A stretch of 64,000 nucleotides of DNA from Cephalopachus bancanus (GCA_027257055.1 JAPVLO010000182.1:992001-1056000), one strand, 5' to 3'. Positions 20,505-30,355 are shown, counted from the first letter of the stretch. Notes: generated by a model from the sequence alone, not told the origin. Program-made: numbers and translations.

Positions 20505-21220
20505 CTCAGGATTATATATTGCATTTGGTGTTTTCTTTAGTTTCTTTTTAAAAATCTGTTTTGTTTAATTGACAAATAATTCTATATATTTATGGGGTAC
20601 TATAATGTTTTGATGCCAATATATACATTATGGAATGATTATGTCAAACTGATTGACATTTTATCACCTCATAAATTTACCATTTAAAAATTTTAAAATG
20701 TACTCTTTTAGCAATTTTGAAATATACGATACATTGTTATTACCTGTGGTCACCTTACTGTGTAGCAGACCTGGAAAATGTATTCCTCCTCATTGGAACT
20801 TTGTACTCCTTGGTCAACTCTTCCACACTGCCTACCTTACCAACCCCCAAGCTCTGGTAACTACTCTTCTGTTCTACTTTTTTTTTTTTTTTTTTTTGAG
20901 TTGGAGTCTCACTCTGTCGCCCAGACTGGAGTGCAGTGGCCACTCCCGGCCACCGCAGCCTCGACCTGCTGGGCTCCGGCGATCCTTCCGCCTCAGCCGT
21001 CCGAGTAGCCGGAATTACAGGCGCGCGCTACCACGCCCGGCTGATTTTTTGATTTATTGTAGAGATGAGGTCTCGCTGCCCAGGCGGGTCTCGAACCCGC
21101 GGGCTCAGGCAATCCACTCACCTCAGCCTCCCAAAGGCGCGGGATGACAGGCTGAGCCACCGAGCCCGGCTTCTGTTCTACTTTCTACTTCTCTTCAGTT
21201 TCTTTTGCTCAGAAATGATG
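20505..21220 (-). mobile_element. L1 (L1MA/MB-like) 3' UTR, split by an Alu
   Basis: TATGGGGTACTATAATGTTTTGATGCC, ATTTTGAAATATACGATACATT, CCTGTGGTCACCTTACTGTG and TCTACTTCTCTTCAG follow the reversed 3' UTR of medium-old L1s. The Alu at 20,881-21,170 separates the two parts. Confidence 0.8.
20881..21170 (-). mobile_element. Alu SINE (5-base-deletion subfamily), young
   Basis: The target-site duplication TTCTGTTCTACTTT is exact at 20,867-20,880 and 21,171-21,184. It has the CTGCCCAGGCGGGTCTCGAA form and GGCGCGGGATGACAGGCTGA. Nearly all CpGs are present. This is one of the best-preserved copies here and a good proxy for the subfamily consensus. Confidence 0.98.
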
Positions 21221-21254
21221 TCTCTGTCCTCCTTTTCAGTTGCAGTTTTGTTTT

Positions 21255-22170
21255 TGTTTTGATGACATTGACGTTTTTGAAGAATCCAGGCCAATTGCCG
21301 ATAGAGAGTGCCATGTTCTGTATTTATGTGGGTGTTCCTTATGGTTAGATTCAAGTTAAACACTTTTTTGACAAAAATATTCCATTGGTGCACCTCATGT
21401 CAGGTGTGCCTCTGTTCAAAAGGCCCACCTAAATGTCAGATTATTCCACTACTGGCGATGCTAAGTTTGATTATTTAAAGCAGTAGTCACCAAATCTGAC
21501 CACAAAAAGGTACCTTTCCACCTTTGTAACTAGTAAATAATTGGCAGGGTAACATGTTGATGCTGCAGAAATGTATTGCGACCCCCAACCTTTCACTCAG
21601 TGTTTCGCATCTGTTTATGATCCGGGCCTGAATCAGTTGTTACAACAGGGGCTGAAATATTGTGATTTCCTTCCTCTGCTGCATTCACTAGATGGTATTC
21701 ATTTTTTTAAACTTTTTTTTTCTTTTTCTTTTTTTTGGGTATCATTATGGACTCACAGACTTAAAAAAAAAAATTCAGTGGATTATAATCCATTACTGTC
21801 ATTTTCTTTTTAATGTTCAAATTATCCCAAACTTGGCCAGTGGAAACCCCTTCAAAAGGGTTCTGCGTCCTTTTGACATGACCTCATTAATCTCTAAGCA
21901 TTTCCTTTTCTTCTAGCACATCAAGATTCACCAGGTTCATCTGTGTTTGCAACAGAGCCAGGAGCAGTTATTTCTTCAGAGAGCTCTGATTTCTTTAGGG
22001 GAAAACGTTATTTAGAAATCAAGATCTGGGTGCTAGATGTGCTCATGGCTGCAGGGATATTATTGATTTTAGGTTTTTTTCAGTTGATGTGTTTGAGGGG
22101 AATTTATATAATATATACACATACATATATAATCTCATATACATATGTAATTTATAAATAAAATATATAA
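21255..22170 (-). mobile_element. Old L1 (L1ME-like) segment, minus strand
   Basis: A long ordered match to a remembered old L1 region: GAATCCAGGCCAATTGCCGA, GGTTAGATTCAAGTTAAACAC, GATTATAATCCATTACTGTC, CCTTTTGACATGACCTCATT and GAAATCAAGATCTGGGTGCTAG. An AT-rich microsatellite-like zone (ATATAC repeats) ends it at 22,095-22,210. Confidence 0.75.
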
Positions 22171-22254
22171 AATATGTATAAAATATCTCTAACTTATAAA
22201 ATTAAATTTACAAAATTGTAAAATTTATACATATAAGAAATGCATAAATGAAAA

Positions 22255-22600
22255 ATATAGTCCGCTTCCTAACCCCCCGGTATCTCAGAATATTAACCTT
22301 ATTTGGAGACAGGATACTTACAGGGGCAATCAAGTAAAATGTGGTCATTAAGGTCCATTCTAACCTACACAGACTGCTGTTATTATGAAAAGAGGAAGTC
22401 TGGACACAGAGGCTCGTAATAGAGGAAGGGGATCTGGAGAGGCCCTGAGAAGACGGCCATCAACAAGCCAGGGAGGAGACCCAGAGCGGGCCCTGCTCTC
22501 CCAGTCCTCAGAAGGAACCAACCCTGCCGGCACTTTGATTTTAGTCAGAACCACGAGACGACCCATTTTTCTTGTTTAAGTCACCAACTAATAAACTGCT
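22255..22600 (+). mobile_element. MaLR (MST/MLT1-like) LTR
   Basis: TATCTCAGAATATTAACCTTATTTGGAGACAGG, GTGGTCATTAAGG, AAAAGAGGAAGTCTGGACAC, AGAAGACGGCCATCAACAAG, AGGAACCAACCCTGCCGGCA and GTTTAAGTCACCAACTAA follow the LTR consensus in order. Confidence 0.82.
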
Positions 22601-23190
22601 CTAACAAATTACCATGAAGTTGCCAGAATCAGCTTAAAGCAACACCTATTGATTATTCTAGATTTCTGTGGGTTAGAAGTCTGGTATGGGTCATACCAGA
22701 CCAAAACCAGGGTGTCAGCAGGCGGCACTGCTGTCTTGTGTCTCCAGGGGAGAATCCGTTTCCTTGCCCACTGAGGTTGCTGGCAGGATTCAGTCCTTGT
22801 GGTTGCCGGACAAACGTTCCGGTTTCCTTGCTGCCAGCCAAGGGTCATTCCCAGCTTCTAGAGGCCACCGCTTGCCTTGGGGCTTGCCCCACCCCCTTCA
22901 TCTGCAAAGTCAGGGAAGGCAGTCTGAGTCCTTCTCCTGCTTTGAATCTCTCCTGCCTCTTCTTCCCTGTTGCATCTCTCTTGCCTACTCTTCTTTCTCT
23001 CTCTTTCACTGTTGAGCACCTGTGCCGTCTCATGGGGCTCACTCAGAAAATCGGGAATAATCTCCCTATCTTAAGGTAGCCTTAATTCCATCTTCAGAGT
23101 TCCTTTTCCCTTGTAGCATAACATATTCACAGGTTCCAGGTGTGGATATCTTGGAAAAGGAGTGTTCTTCTGTCTACTACACAATGACAT
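22601..23190 (-). mobile_element. MaLR/MLT-type LTR, opposite orientation, same family as 5.4 kb
   Basis: AACAAATTACCATGAAGTTG, CAGGGTGTCAGCAGGCGGCA, GGGGAGAATCCGTTTCCTTG, AATAATCTCCCTATCTTAAGG, CATAACATATTCACAGGTTCC and GTTCTTCTGTCTACTACAC are the reverse complement of the element seen at 5,405-5,768. A perfect hairpin lies at 22,679-22,701. Confidence 0.72.
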
Positions 23191-23700
23191 CAACAATTTA
23201 CTTATTTTCTTTATACAATAATAGGCATAGAATACTTTCAGAATCCCGGTAACACTATAATGAACAAATAACTAAGTAAAATTAAAATTTTAAAATTGAA
23301 ATTACTTTTATCTCTAAAATATTTCCCCTCTGAGACAGTGCACCCAGAGTACTATGTTCAGAATTTTACTTGAATTCTCTTCTCTGTGTGGTTAGGTTAT
23401 CAATTTAATATACAGCTAGATTCATTTGTTTCTGTTTGTATTCAGTTTAGGCTTTTTTATCTTTTCATATTGAACTTTATTTTGTGACTAAGTAAGACAT
23501 TTCTATAACTCAGAAGTCAAAATCATATGAAAAGGCATACGTGGGAAGTCTCACTTCCGTCTTGGTCCCAGCTCCTGTGTTCCAAGGACATATCTGCTGG
23601 GGGCCTGCTTCTTTGGTTGCTATCATTGCTGTTTTACAGGTCAAATTATTGACATATCGAGAGCAAATATAGTCTAACGTCATTTTCATCAACTACAGCT
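23191..23700 (-). mobile_element. Old L1 (L1ME-like) 3' UTR fragment
   Basis: The recognisable part is 23,500-23,640: AACTCAGAAGTCAAAATCATATGAAAAGG, GGGAAGTCTCACTTCCGTC and TTGCTATCATTGCTGTTTTACAGG match the reversed old L1 3' UTR. The first 300 bases are AT-rich and unassigned. Confidence 0.55.
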
Positions 23701-24030
23701 CTTTTATTGCAGATTAGTTACTGAGAGGAAAAAGGACAGAGCAGTCCCTGCTCCAAGGTGTGACAGGCTTCCTGGAGAGTTAGACCTGATGCTGCAGGAA
23801 AGTGCAGGTGAAGGAGGCTCTGCATCTGATGAAAGCCTTGCTCATAAGGTGTTGGGGCCTTGGACGACCCCCTGTGATGAGGGCTCCTGAGAAAAACTTC
23901 GTGGAAGATGTAAGACTTGGCTCGGAGCATTTTAAGAAAGGAAGATGGCATGAATAAAGGGGGAAAAACACATACAACTGAGTGTTCGGGAAACGATTAA
24001 CCAACCAGCTTGGAGGACGGACCACGCGCT
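23701..24030 (+). repeat. Possible ancient interspersed repeat
   Basis: GAAAAAGGACAGAGCAGTCCC, AAGACTTGGCTCGGAGCATT and AAGAAAGGAAGATGGCATGA are reminiscent of the ancient 'ggcctcactgagaaggtgacatttgag' family. Weak. Confidence 0.3.
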
Positions 24031-24034
24031 TGAG

Positions 24035-24190
24035 CCGGAATACGGGAAACCAGCCCCAGGTTCAAAGGCTACCCAGGTGACGGTGGGCAAGGAGTCCCTC
24101 CATTGTCGCCTTTCTCAGTTTCCTCAACTACAGAATGATGATAAGAATAAGAATTGTGCTTTCTTAGACTAGTTGGATAAAAACAGAGTT
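24035..24190 (+). repeat. MIR SINE
   Basis: CCCAGGTTCAAAGGCTACCC, GGGCAAGGAGTCCCTCCAT, CTCAGTTTCCTCAACTACAGAATG and GATAAGAATAAGAATTGTGC fit the MIR core. Confidence 0.75.
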
Positions 24191-24585
24191 TTTTAATGGA
24201 AATACTGAGGTGAGAGTCGAGGGAGCTGGAGAATCAGGTTTACAGCACCTTCAATCCCAGGCTAAGACATTTGAATTCTGTCTTTCAGGCAATAGTAACC
24301 TACGGGAGGATTTTTTTGAAATATAAGTAATAAATAAATGTATTGTTTAGAAAATTAAAACTTGAGTATCTGAAGTATACTTTGACCACGGCTAATACTT
24401 TCATATATTTTTTTGCTAAGCCCTTGGTACAAATGATCTCTCCATGTTAATACTTTTGCTCTTTAGCTAAAACTATAGTATTTCACAGGATAAATTAGTA
24501 TAATCTATTTAGCAACTTGTGTCTTCTTGTGTAGTTACTCTTGTTCACAGAAAGAGTTTCTTCCTCAGAAAGGGTGTTTCTGTAT
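24191..24585. other. Unassigned stretch
   Basis: AT-rich, no supported feature. Confidence 0.4.
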
Positions 24586-24776
24586 CAGTGGCTCTTAAAC
24601 TCTAAGGATGCATCAGAATCATTTGGAGATCTTGTTAGACCATGACTTTCTGGACCTCATTCCCAGAGATTCTGATTTTATAGAAAAGGAATGGGGCCTG
24701 AGGTTTTGTGTTTGAACAAGTTCTCAGATGATGCTGATGCTGTTGGTTGGTGTGTCTCAAACTTTGAGAACGATCT
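24586..24776 (+). mobile_element. MER5A-like hAT element
   Basis: CAGTGGCTCTTAAACTCTAA, GCATCAGAATCATTTGGAGA, AGAGATTCTGATTTTATAG, GGGGCCTGAGGTTTTGTG and GATGATGCTGATGCTGTTGG to TCAAACTTTGAGAACGATC follow the MER5A consensus across its full 190 bases. Confidence 0.88.
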
Positions 24777-24777
24777 T

Positions 24778-25053
24778 TTTATGGGATGGATGCTTAAAAC
24801 TAGAATTGTTGGGCCAAACCTTTTGTGAAAACTTCACTTTGGTGAATCCTGCACATTACCTTCCACGAATACTACATCAGTTTGCCTTCTCACCTACAGT
24901 TGTATGAGCATGACCTTTCTCTCACCCTTGCCAATATTAACTAGGATAATTTTACTTTTTTGCCAAATAATAAAAAGGAGGCTCATTGTTTTATTTTGCA
25001 CTGCCCTGCTTTTTCATTATTTTCATAATAACTTTAACTTTTAAATCTTATTA
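24778..25053 (-). mobile_element. Old L1 3' UTR fragment
   Basis: AGAATTGTTGGGCCAAACC, ACATCAGTTTGCCTTCTCAC, CTCTCACCCTTGCCAATATTAAC and AAAAAGGAGGCTCATTGTTT match reversed L1M 3' sequence. It may continue at 26,198-26,450 beyond the Tigger insertion. Confidence 0.6.
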
Positions 25054-25220
25054 CAGTAAGTCCCCTATATTCAAATGAGTTCTTTTCTGAGAGAGCTTTT
25101 GTAAGTCCAATTTGTTTGTTAGGTCCGACAAAGTTAGCCTACGTACCCAACTAACACATTCAGCTATATAATATTGTACTGTAATAGGTTTATCATACTT
25201 TTCACACAAATAATACATTT

Positions 25221-25454
25221 TTTTTTTTGAGTTGGAGTCTCACTCTGTTGCCCAGACTGGAGTGCAGTGGCCGCTCCCGGCCACCGCAGCCTCGACCTGC
25301 TGGGCTCCGGCGATCCTGCCGCCTCAGCCTTTCGAGTAGCCGGAATTACAGGCACACGCTACCACGCCCGGCTGATTTTTTTTGACTTATTGTAGAGATG
25401 AGGTCTTGCTGCCCAGGCGGGTCTCGAACCCGCGGGCTCAGGCAATCCACTCAC
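25221..25454 (-). mobile_element. 5'-truncated Alu in the Tigger element
   Basis: Begins with a T-run and GAGTTGGAGTCTCACTCTGT and stops at GGGCTCAGGCAATCCACTCAC, lacking the last 45 bases or so (the Alu 5' end). The target-site duplication AATAATACATTT is at 25,209-25,220 and 25,455-25,466. It reads CTTGCTGCCCAGGCGGGTCT, so it has the 5-base deletion. Confidence 0.95.
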
Positions 25455-25590
25455 AATAATACATTTTTAAAAGCACATAAAAAAGAAAACATTTTAAATC
25501 TTCCATCACAGTACCTTGAAAAGTACAGTAAGCTAACTTACATGATTGAACATGCAAACATATGTTTGCATCTTTGAAAGGTTGCAACTT

Positions 25591-26160
25591 AAAAGAACTA
25601 GGAATTGACCTTCCATATGACCCAGCAATCCCTCTACTATGAATATAGCCAGAGGAACTCAAATCATTCTACCAAAAAGATACCTGAACACACATGTTTA
25701 TTGCGGCACTATTTACAATAGCAGAAACATGGAACCAGCCATACTGCCCATTGAAACTGGACTGGATAAAAAAATGTGGTACATATTTGTGATGGAATAT
25801 TACGCAGCCATAAAGAAGGACAAACATATGGACTTCATAGCAACTTGGATGGATTTAGAGTCTTTAATACTCAGTGATCTACCACAGAAACAAAGAACTG
25901 AGCACCACATGTTCTCACTCATCAGTGGACTCTGAACATTTATCATAACATGGTAAGAAAGGGATTGGCAGTAGCAGGACACTACCAGGGGAGGGAGGGG
26001 GGCACATAACATCACTAAGGGTATCTGATCTCAAATCAGGTGAAGTTGGGACCAAAAGGAGGTCCAAGCTTTACTTGTAAAATGACCTCATATATCTAAT
26101 CCTGAATGTATCCCATATCTTTAAAAGAAAAATTTAAAAAAATTAAAAATCATAAAAAAG
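25591..26160 (+). mobile_element. 5'-truncated young L1 in the Tigger element
   Basis: ORF2 C-terminal coding sequence from AAAAGAACTAGGAATTGACC through ATTTACAATAGCAGAAACAT to GTTCTCACTCATCAGTGGAC, then the lineage 3' UTR with one G-rich unit (ACTACCAGGGGAGGGAGG) and an A-rich tail. The target-site duplication is GTTGCAACTT (25,581-25,590) and TTTGTAACTT (26,161-26,170). The plus-strand frame 25,639-25,935 is the ORF2 C-terminus only. Confidence 0.94.
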
Positions 26161-26197
26161 TTTGTAACTTGAAGGTTCATATGTAGGGGACTTACTG

Positions 26198-26602
26198 TCT
26201 AATAATGTTTATTACAAAAAAAATTTAAGAACTATAGATAAACAAAAAGAAGAAAAAAAATCCACAAATTCTGTCACACATACATCACCAATATTAACAT
26301 TTTGTGTATTTTGTAATCTGGTTTTTTTCACTTAGTAATGTACTCTAAACATTTTTCCATATCATGTCACTAACCGTTCTTTTCCAATATCACCTTAAGT
26401 GGCTGCATCATATCAATGGAATATTCCTGAATGAAAGTTGACATTGCAAAATGTTTTGAGAAGATTGACCTAGCAGCAGGATTTAAAATGGGGAAAGATG
26501 AGGAAAGCCTAGAGGCAAGAAGTTAGGAGACTATTGAAATAATGGGGGGGGCAGTGGCATTGGATAGAGAGGAGTGAGCACAGGAAACATGGAAAGAATC
26601 AA
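26198..26602 (-). mobile_element. Probable old L1 fragment, then ancient-repeat-like DNA
   Basis: TCACACATACATCACCAATA, CACTTAGTAATGTACTC and ATATCATGTCACTAACC resemble the reversed old L1 3' UTR. Bases 26,455-26,600 (AAGATTGACCTAGCAGCAGG, GAGACTATTGAAATAATGG) resemble the ancient element of 47.3 kb. Confidence 0.4.
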
Positions 26603-26874
26603 TTTTTTTGTTGGAGTCTCACTCCGTCGCCCAGACCGGAGTGCAGCGGCCGCTCCCGGCCCCCGCGGCCTCGACCTGCTGGGCTCCGGCGATCCTTCCG
26701 CTCAGCCTTCCATGTAGCCGGAACGACAGGCGTGTGCTACCACGCCCGGCTGATTTTTTTGATTTATTGTAGAGACGAGGTCTCACCAAGTTGCCCAGGC
26801 GGGTTTCGGACCCGCGGGCTCGGGCAATCCACTCACCTCGGCCTCCCAAAGCGCTGGGATTACAGGCTGAGCCA
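26603..26874 (-). mobile_element. Alu SINE, 5' end short
   Basis: TTGTTGGAGTCTCACTCCGT to GGATTACAGGCTGAGCCAC. About 8 bases of the usual 5' end are absent. It carries TCACCAAGTTGCCC, the undeleted form. CpG-rich. Confidence 0.95.
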
Positions 26875-27094
26875 CTTGTTAGCATCCATGATGGAAGTAT
26901 AGAACGATGCAAGGTGAAATGCCACAGAAGTCCCCAGATCCTAGGGTCGTAAACTCGGAAGATGTCATGCAAAGACAAAGATCACTTTTCCTATCTCGAA
27001 TCCATGAATTTTTCTTGGTGTAGGAGATTAGGGGATGGAAGTTAACTTTATAAAGGAAACCCCAGGGCCCAAGCTTAGTTCAGTGTAGGCATTA
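26875..27094. other. Short unassigned interval
   Basis: No supported feature. Confidence 0.4.
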
Positions 27095-27682
27095 TTTGTT
27101 TTTTTGGATTTGTTTTGAGACAGGGCCTTGCTGTCACCCAGTCTGGAGTGCAGCATCATGACCACGGCTCACTAAGCCTCAGCCTCCGGGGCTCAAGCAA
27201 TCTTTCTGCCTCAGTCTTCCGAGCAGCTAGGAGTACAGGCACATGCCCCCTGCCTGCTAAATTTTTTTTTTTTTGAGTTGGAGTCTCACTCTGTCACCCA
27301 GACTGGAGTAGCAGTGGCCGCTCCCGGCCACTGCAGCCTTGACCTGCTGGGCTCCGGCGATCCTTCCGCCTCAGCCTTCCGAGTAGCCGGAATTACAGGC
27401 ACGCGCTACCACGCCCGGCTGATTTTTTGATTTATTGTAGAGATGGGGGTCTCGCCTGCCCAGGCGGGTCTCGAACCCGCGGGCTCAGGCAATCCACTCA
27501 CCTCAGCCTCCCAAAGGCGCGGGATTACAGGCTGAGCCACCGAGCCCGGCTGCCTGCTAACTTTTTGAGACAGGGTCTCATTATGTTGTCCAGGCTGGTC
27601 TCAAACTCCTGGCCTCAAGCAATCCTCTTGCCTCAGCTTCCTAAAATGCTGGGGGTTACAAGTGGATGCCACCGCACCTGGT
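27095..27682 (-). mobile_element. Old AluJ-like element split by a younger Alu
   Basis: The left part 27,100-27,260 (TTTTGAGACAGGGCCTTGCT, GGAGTGCAGCATCATGACCA) and the right part 27,551-27,682 (TTTTTGAGACAGGGTCTCAT, GTCCAGGCTGGTCTCAAACT) are the two arms of an AluJ. Confidence 0.93.
27261..27550 (-). mobile_element. Young Alu nested within AluJ
   Basis: Exact target-site duplication TGCCTGCTAA at 27,251-27,260 and 27,551-27,560. It carries the 5-base deletion (GCCTGCCCAGGCGGGTCTCG) and GGCGCGGGATTACAGGC. CpG sites are largely intact. Confidence 0.97.
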
Positions 27683-27714
27683 CAAGTATTAATTATTTGA
27701 GAGATCCTACGGTG

Positions 27715-27930
27715 AGGTGGAAAGAACACATACTTTCCTATTAAAAAGACCGCATTGTGCATTGCTGCTTTGCCACTGCTTGGGAACTTCAGCAAACCTC
27801 TTATCCTTCCGGAACTTTTCTGTCTATAGAATGAGACCAATAATATTTACTTCATAGGCTTGTTGTGAGATACTGTGTGTAAACTGCTGGTCCATCACCA
27901 GCGGGTGCTTAACAAGTGGCAGTTTATTTT
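27715..27930 (+). repeat. MIR SINE
   Basis: GAGGTGGAAAGAACACATAC, GCTGCTTTGCCACTGCTTGG, CTGTCTATAGAATGAGACCAATAATA, ATAGGCTTGTTGTGAGATACTG and GCGGGTGCTTAACAAGTGG reproduce MIR in order. Confidence 0.85.
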
Positions 27931-28650
27931 ATCACTGCAAGAAGAGCAATAATATGGCGTCACGATATCCCTAGGGATCATCTCACAACTCAGCCCACCC
28001 TAGAGAAGTACTCGTGGTCTGCCCAGCCATGTCTACCTGTCAGTGCAATGAAACTTGTCAACAAAATAAAGTAAGTTCTGAAACAGTCCCTTCCGCGGGC
28101 AGCTTTCTGCACGTGCACGCAGAGTGGCTGTGGCTTTAGCCTCTCGGACGCTGAGCGTCAGAAGTCAGTTACTCTCGGTTTCAGTCTATTCTTCCTTGAG
28201 TGGAGATTTTACTACAGCGAACCTGGGGAGTAAGAATCTAGGGTATTGCATTTCAAAGCAGCTAGCACGAGATCAAGACACTTGCTGCCGAATTTCCTTT
28301 GGGAACCTCGCTAAGGTTGTCTCCCTGTAGGCCGGCAGAAAGCAGAGCATGTAGTTGTCTCAGCTGCCTGGCAACTACCTAGTGTGTGATTAACAGAGAC
28401 AACAAAATAGCCATCATTTTCCACCCCTAACCAGCAACTCTCTGACACAGCCAGAAACACAAAATATCCGTTCTCCTGACTTAATTACCATTCCTCCAGG
28501 TTGGAAAAAGAGAAAACGTAGACCCAGCCACCAACACCCTGTCACCAAGGCCCTCAGATACCATGAGGTGCGTTTACATGGCAGCCAACAAATGATTTTC
28601 CAGGAACACTGGGGAGCCCATGGGTCTGGGCAGAGAAGTTTGCCAGAAAA
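27931..28650. other. Unassigned, repeat-free stretch
   Basis: No recognised repeat. Inverted repeat GTAGTTG/CAACTAC at 28,351-28,378 around TCAGCTGCCTGG. A candidate for conserved non-coding DNA, but I have no alignment to show it. Confidence 0.4.
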
Positions 28651-28654
28651 CGTG

Positions 28655-28800
28655 AACCGTCATTTGTTAACTCAGGGTCAATGTTAAGTCAAGTGCTTGC
28701 AGGCCCTTGTTTAATCTTATTTTCACAATCAGCCTACGCGACGGGGATTGCCGTCCTCGGTGACAGACGAGGAAACAAAGGCCCAGCAAGACTGAGGAGA
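28655..28800 (+). repeat. MIR-like fragment
   Basis: TGTTTAATCTTATTTTCACAATC, GGGGATTGCCGTCCTCGGTG and ACAGACGAGGAAACAAAGGC fit the MIR 5' half ('cattttacagatgaggaaactgaggc'). Confidence 0.6.
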
Positions 28801-29794
28801 TGCGCAGCACGCCAGGTGGCAGCTGCCTCTGCCTTTTCCGCTTTTCTTCTAATTTACTTTGCTCACGTGCGCTTCTGTCATCTTCACTGCTTTACAGACC
28901 AGCCATCCTTTAACCTCCACAAAAGAAGAAGCCGTACAGGCTAAATTTCCATCTTGAGATCACTCTGGCCAATCCCATCCAGTTCTAAGCTAGGCCCAAA
29001 CTAAATCATGGGTATGGCATTAAACTCTACGGGGTATTATGGCGTTAAACTATTTCGCGCTAGTGTCAAACAGTCAAGCCAATGAATAGGAAGGGTGGCA
29101 AATTCTATTTTTTAGGTTAAAGTCTGACTTGTTCACTCACTTTTTAAAAAAACAAATTCTCACACAATATAAACCAGTCCCTGAATTTTTTTTCCCAGCA
29201 AGACCATTATGTTTTCAGAAGTGCAACGAGTGGAAATGTGCTGTTTCCTGCCGCCTGTCTCCCCCGCTCCTTTGCTCTCATTCTCAACCTGTGTGAGCAT
29301 ATCATGCGTTTCTTCCGTCCAGAGATGCTCACAGCTGTTTCCCTTCCTCTCTCCTTGAGCTCTCTGGGGCAGCTTTCATTCTTCCACCTAAGCACGCCTG
29401 GGGCCCCATGGAAACTCCCCCACAGGATGATTGCTTCCACACTTTTGTACGCTCTAAAGAATCTCAGCTGAGAACTGCTCATTGATCCCGAGTGAGGAAT
29501 CCTCCCTTACGAAGCAGTTGTCAGTGGAGGAAGGAATGCTGAGGCGTCCTTGTCTGCCTCCGGCTGCCCCCGCTTCACGTCCCGCCCTCCACGTCAGGCC
29601 CACCCTCAGCTCATGCCTCCTTTTCGAAGTGTTTCTGGCAAAGCTGACTTTTCCATTCTTTAGACACTGATTACTTGAACACTCGATCATTCTAGTTTTA
29701 AATTAGGTCTCCATCCAAGTTTACAAATGATATTTTGAAACCCAAACACGGAAAAGAGTGAGTCGCTTCCCAAGTGCTTGAAGTCTTTTTAAAA
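28801..29794. other. Unassigned, low-repeat stretch
   Basis: About 1 kb of apparently unique DNA. Complementary short frames at 29,207-29,690 are chance overlaps. No CpG island. Confidence 0.4.
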
Positions 29795-29925
29795 AAATAA
29801 ATTGTCTATGTATTTTTATTTTCAAGATTAGGTATACAAGTGGGCATCGTACAGGTGAAGTGTGGGCCTCCCTTTGGTCCCTACTTTGCCTGGTTTGAGA
29901 TCAGGTAACGCTTGAAGTCTGAACA
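29795..29925 (-). mobile_element. Short L1 3' UTR fragment
   Basis: TTAGGTATACAAGTGGGCAT, then GTGAAGTGTGGGCC and GGTTTGAGATCAGGTAAC correspond to the reversed young L1 3' UTR (compare 9,155-9,230 and 13,425-13,450). The G-rich unit is deleted and the copy stops there. Confidence 0.75.
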
Positions 29926-30149
29926 GATAAGTCGTCCACCTGCTCAGGTAGCATCGATGGCTTATGCCTTTTCCCACCCTCCCAGCTACCCACGGAAATG
30001 CGGCGGCTAGGCTAGGGCCGAGTAGTCAGATGCTGTAGACCACGTCATTCTTGATGGGCAGGGCAAGTTTTACATAGCCACGTCAGTGCTCAGTCCTGAG
30101 TGAGGAAATGAAGGAAGGAGCCGGCATGCTTGGGGTGCTGGTTTTACTT
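29926..30149. other. Unassigned interval
   Basis: Slightly GC-rich, no supported feature. Confidence 0.35.
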
Positions 30150-30355
30150 CAGGCACTGTCCACAGCCTCTTTAGGAGACTCAATTTCACACTTCCAGAAA
30201 GTGAAGACTTCCCTAGGGCCTCTCTCCTGCCATCACCATTTTACTCATAAGAACGTTGAATCCAGAAGAGTCGAAGGATTTGCCCAAGACCACACAGCAA
30301 ATAAACGGAAGTGACAAACGGCAACCCGGCCCCTGGCTCCAAATTCAGCGTGCTT
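30150..30355 (+). repeat. MIR SINE
   Basis: CCATTTTACTCATAAGAACG, GAAGGATTTGCCCAAGACCA, CACAGCAAATAAACGGAAGT and CCTGGCTCCAAATTCAGCGT follow the MIR order. Confidence 0.8.

Larger units (their letters stand above)
25054..26197. mobile_element. Tigger1/MER2-like DNA transposon with two nested retroposons
   Basis: The left terminus CAGTAAGTCCCCTATATTCA and right terminus ATGTAGGGGACTTACTG are inverted repeats. Interior blocks TAAGTCCAATTTGTTTGTTAG, AGTTAGCCTACGTACCCAAC and CAGTAAGCTAACTTACATGATTG match the remembered mariner/Tigger non-autonomous family. Without the inserts it is about 310 bases, close to MER2. A 20-base perfect palindrome ATGCAAACATATGTTTGCAT is at 25,552-25,571. Confidence 0.85.

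Noticed and set aside
21090..21115. tRNA-like GGTTCGAGACC motif, repeated many times in the window
   Set aside because: This is the internal B box of Alu elements; no full tRNA cloverleaf is present.
25639..25935. Open frame of 98 codons resembling a protein
   Set aside because: It is the C-terminal ORF2 remnant of a truncated L1. Similar remnants at 9,319-9,573, 32,778-33,038 and 49,580-49,768 are rejected for the same reason.
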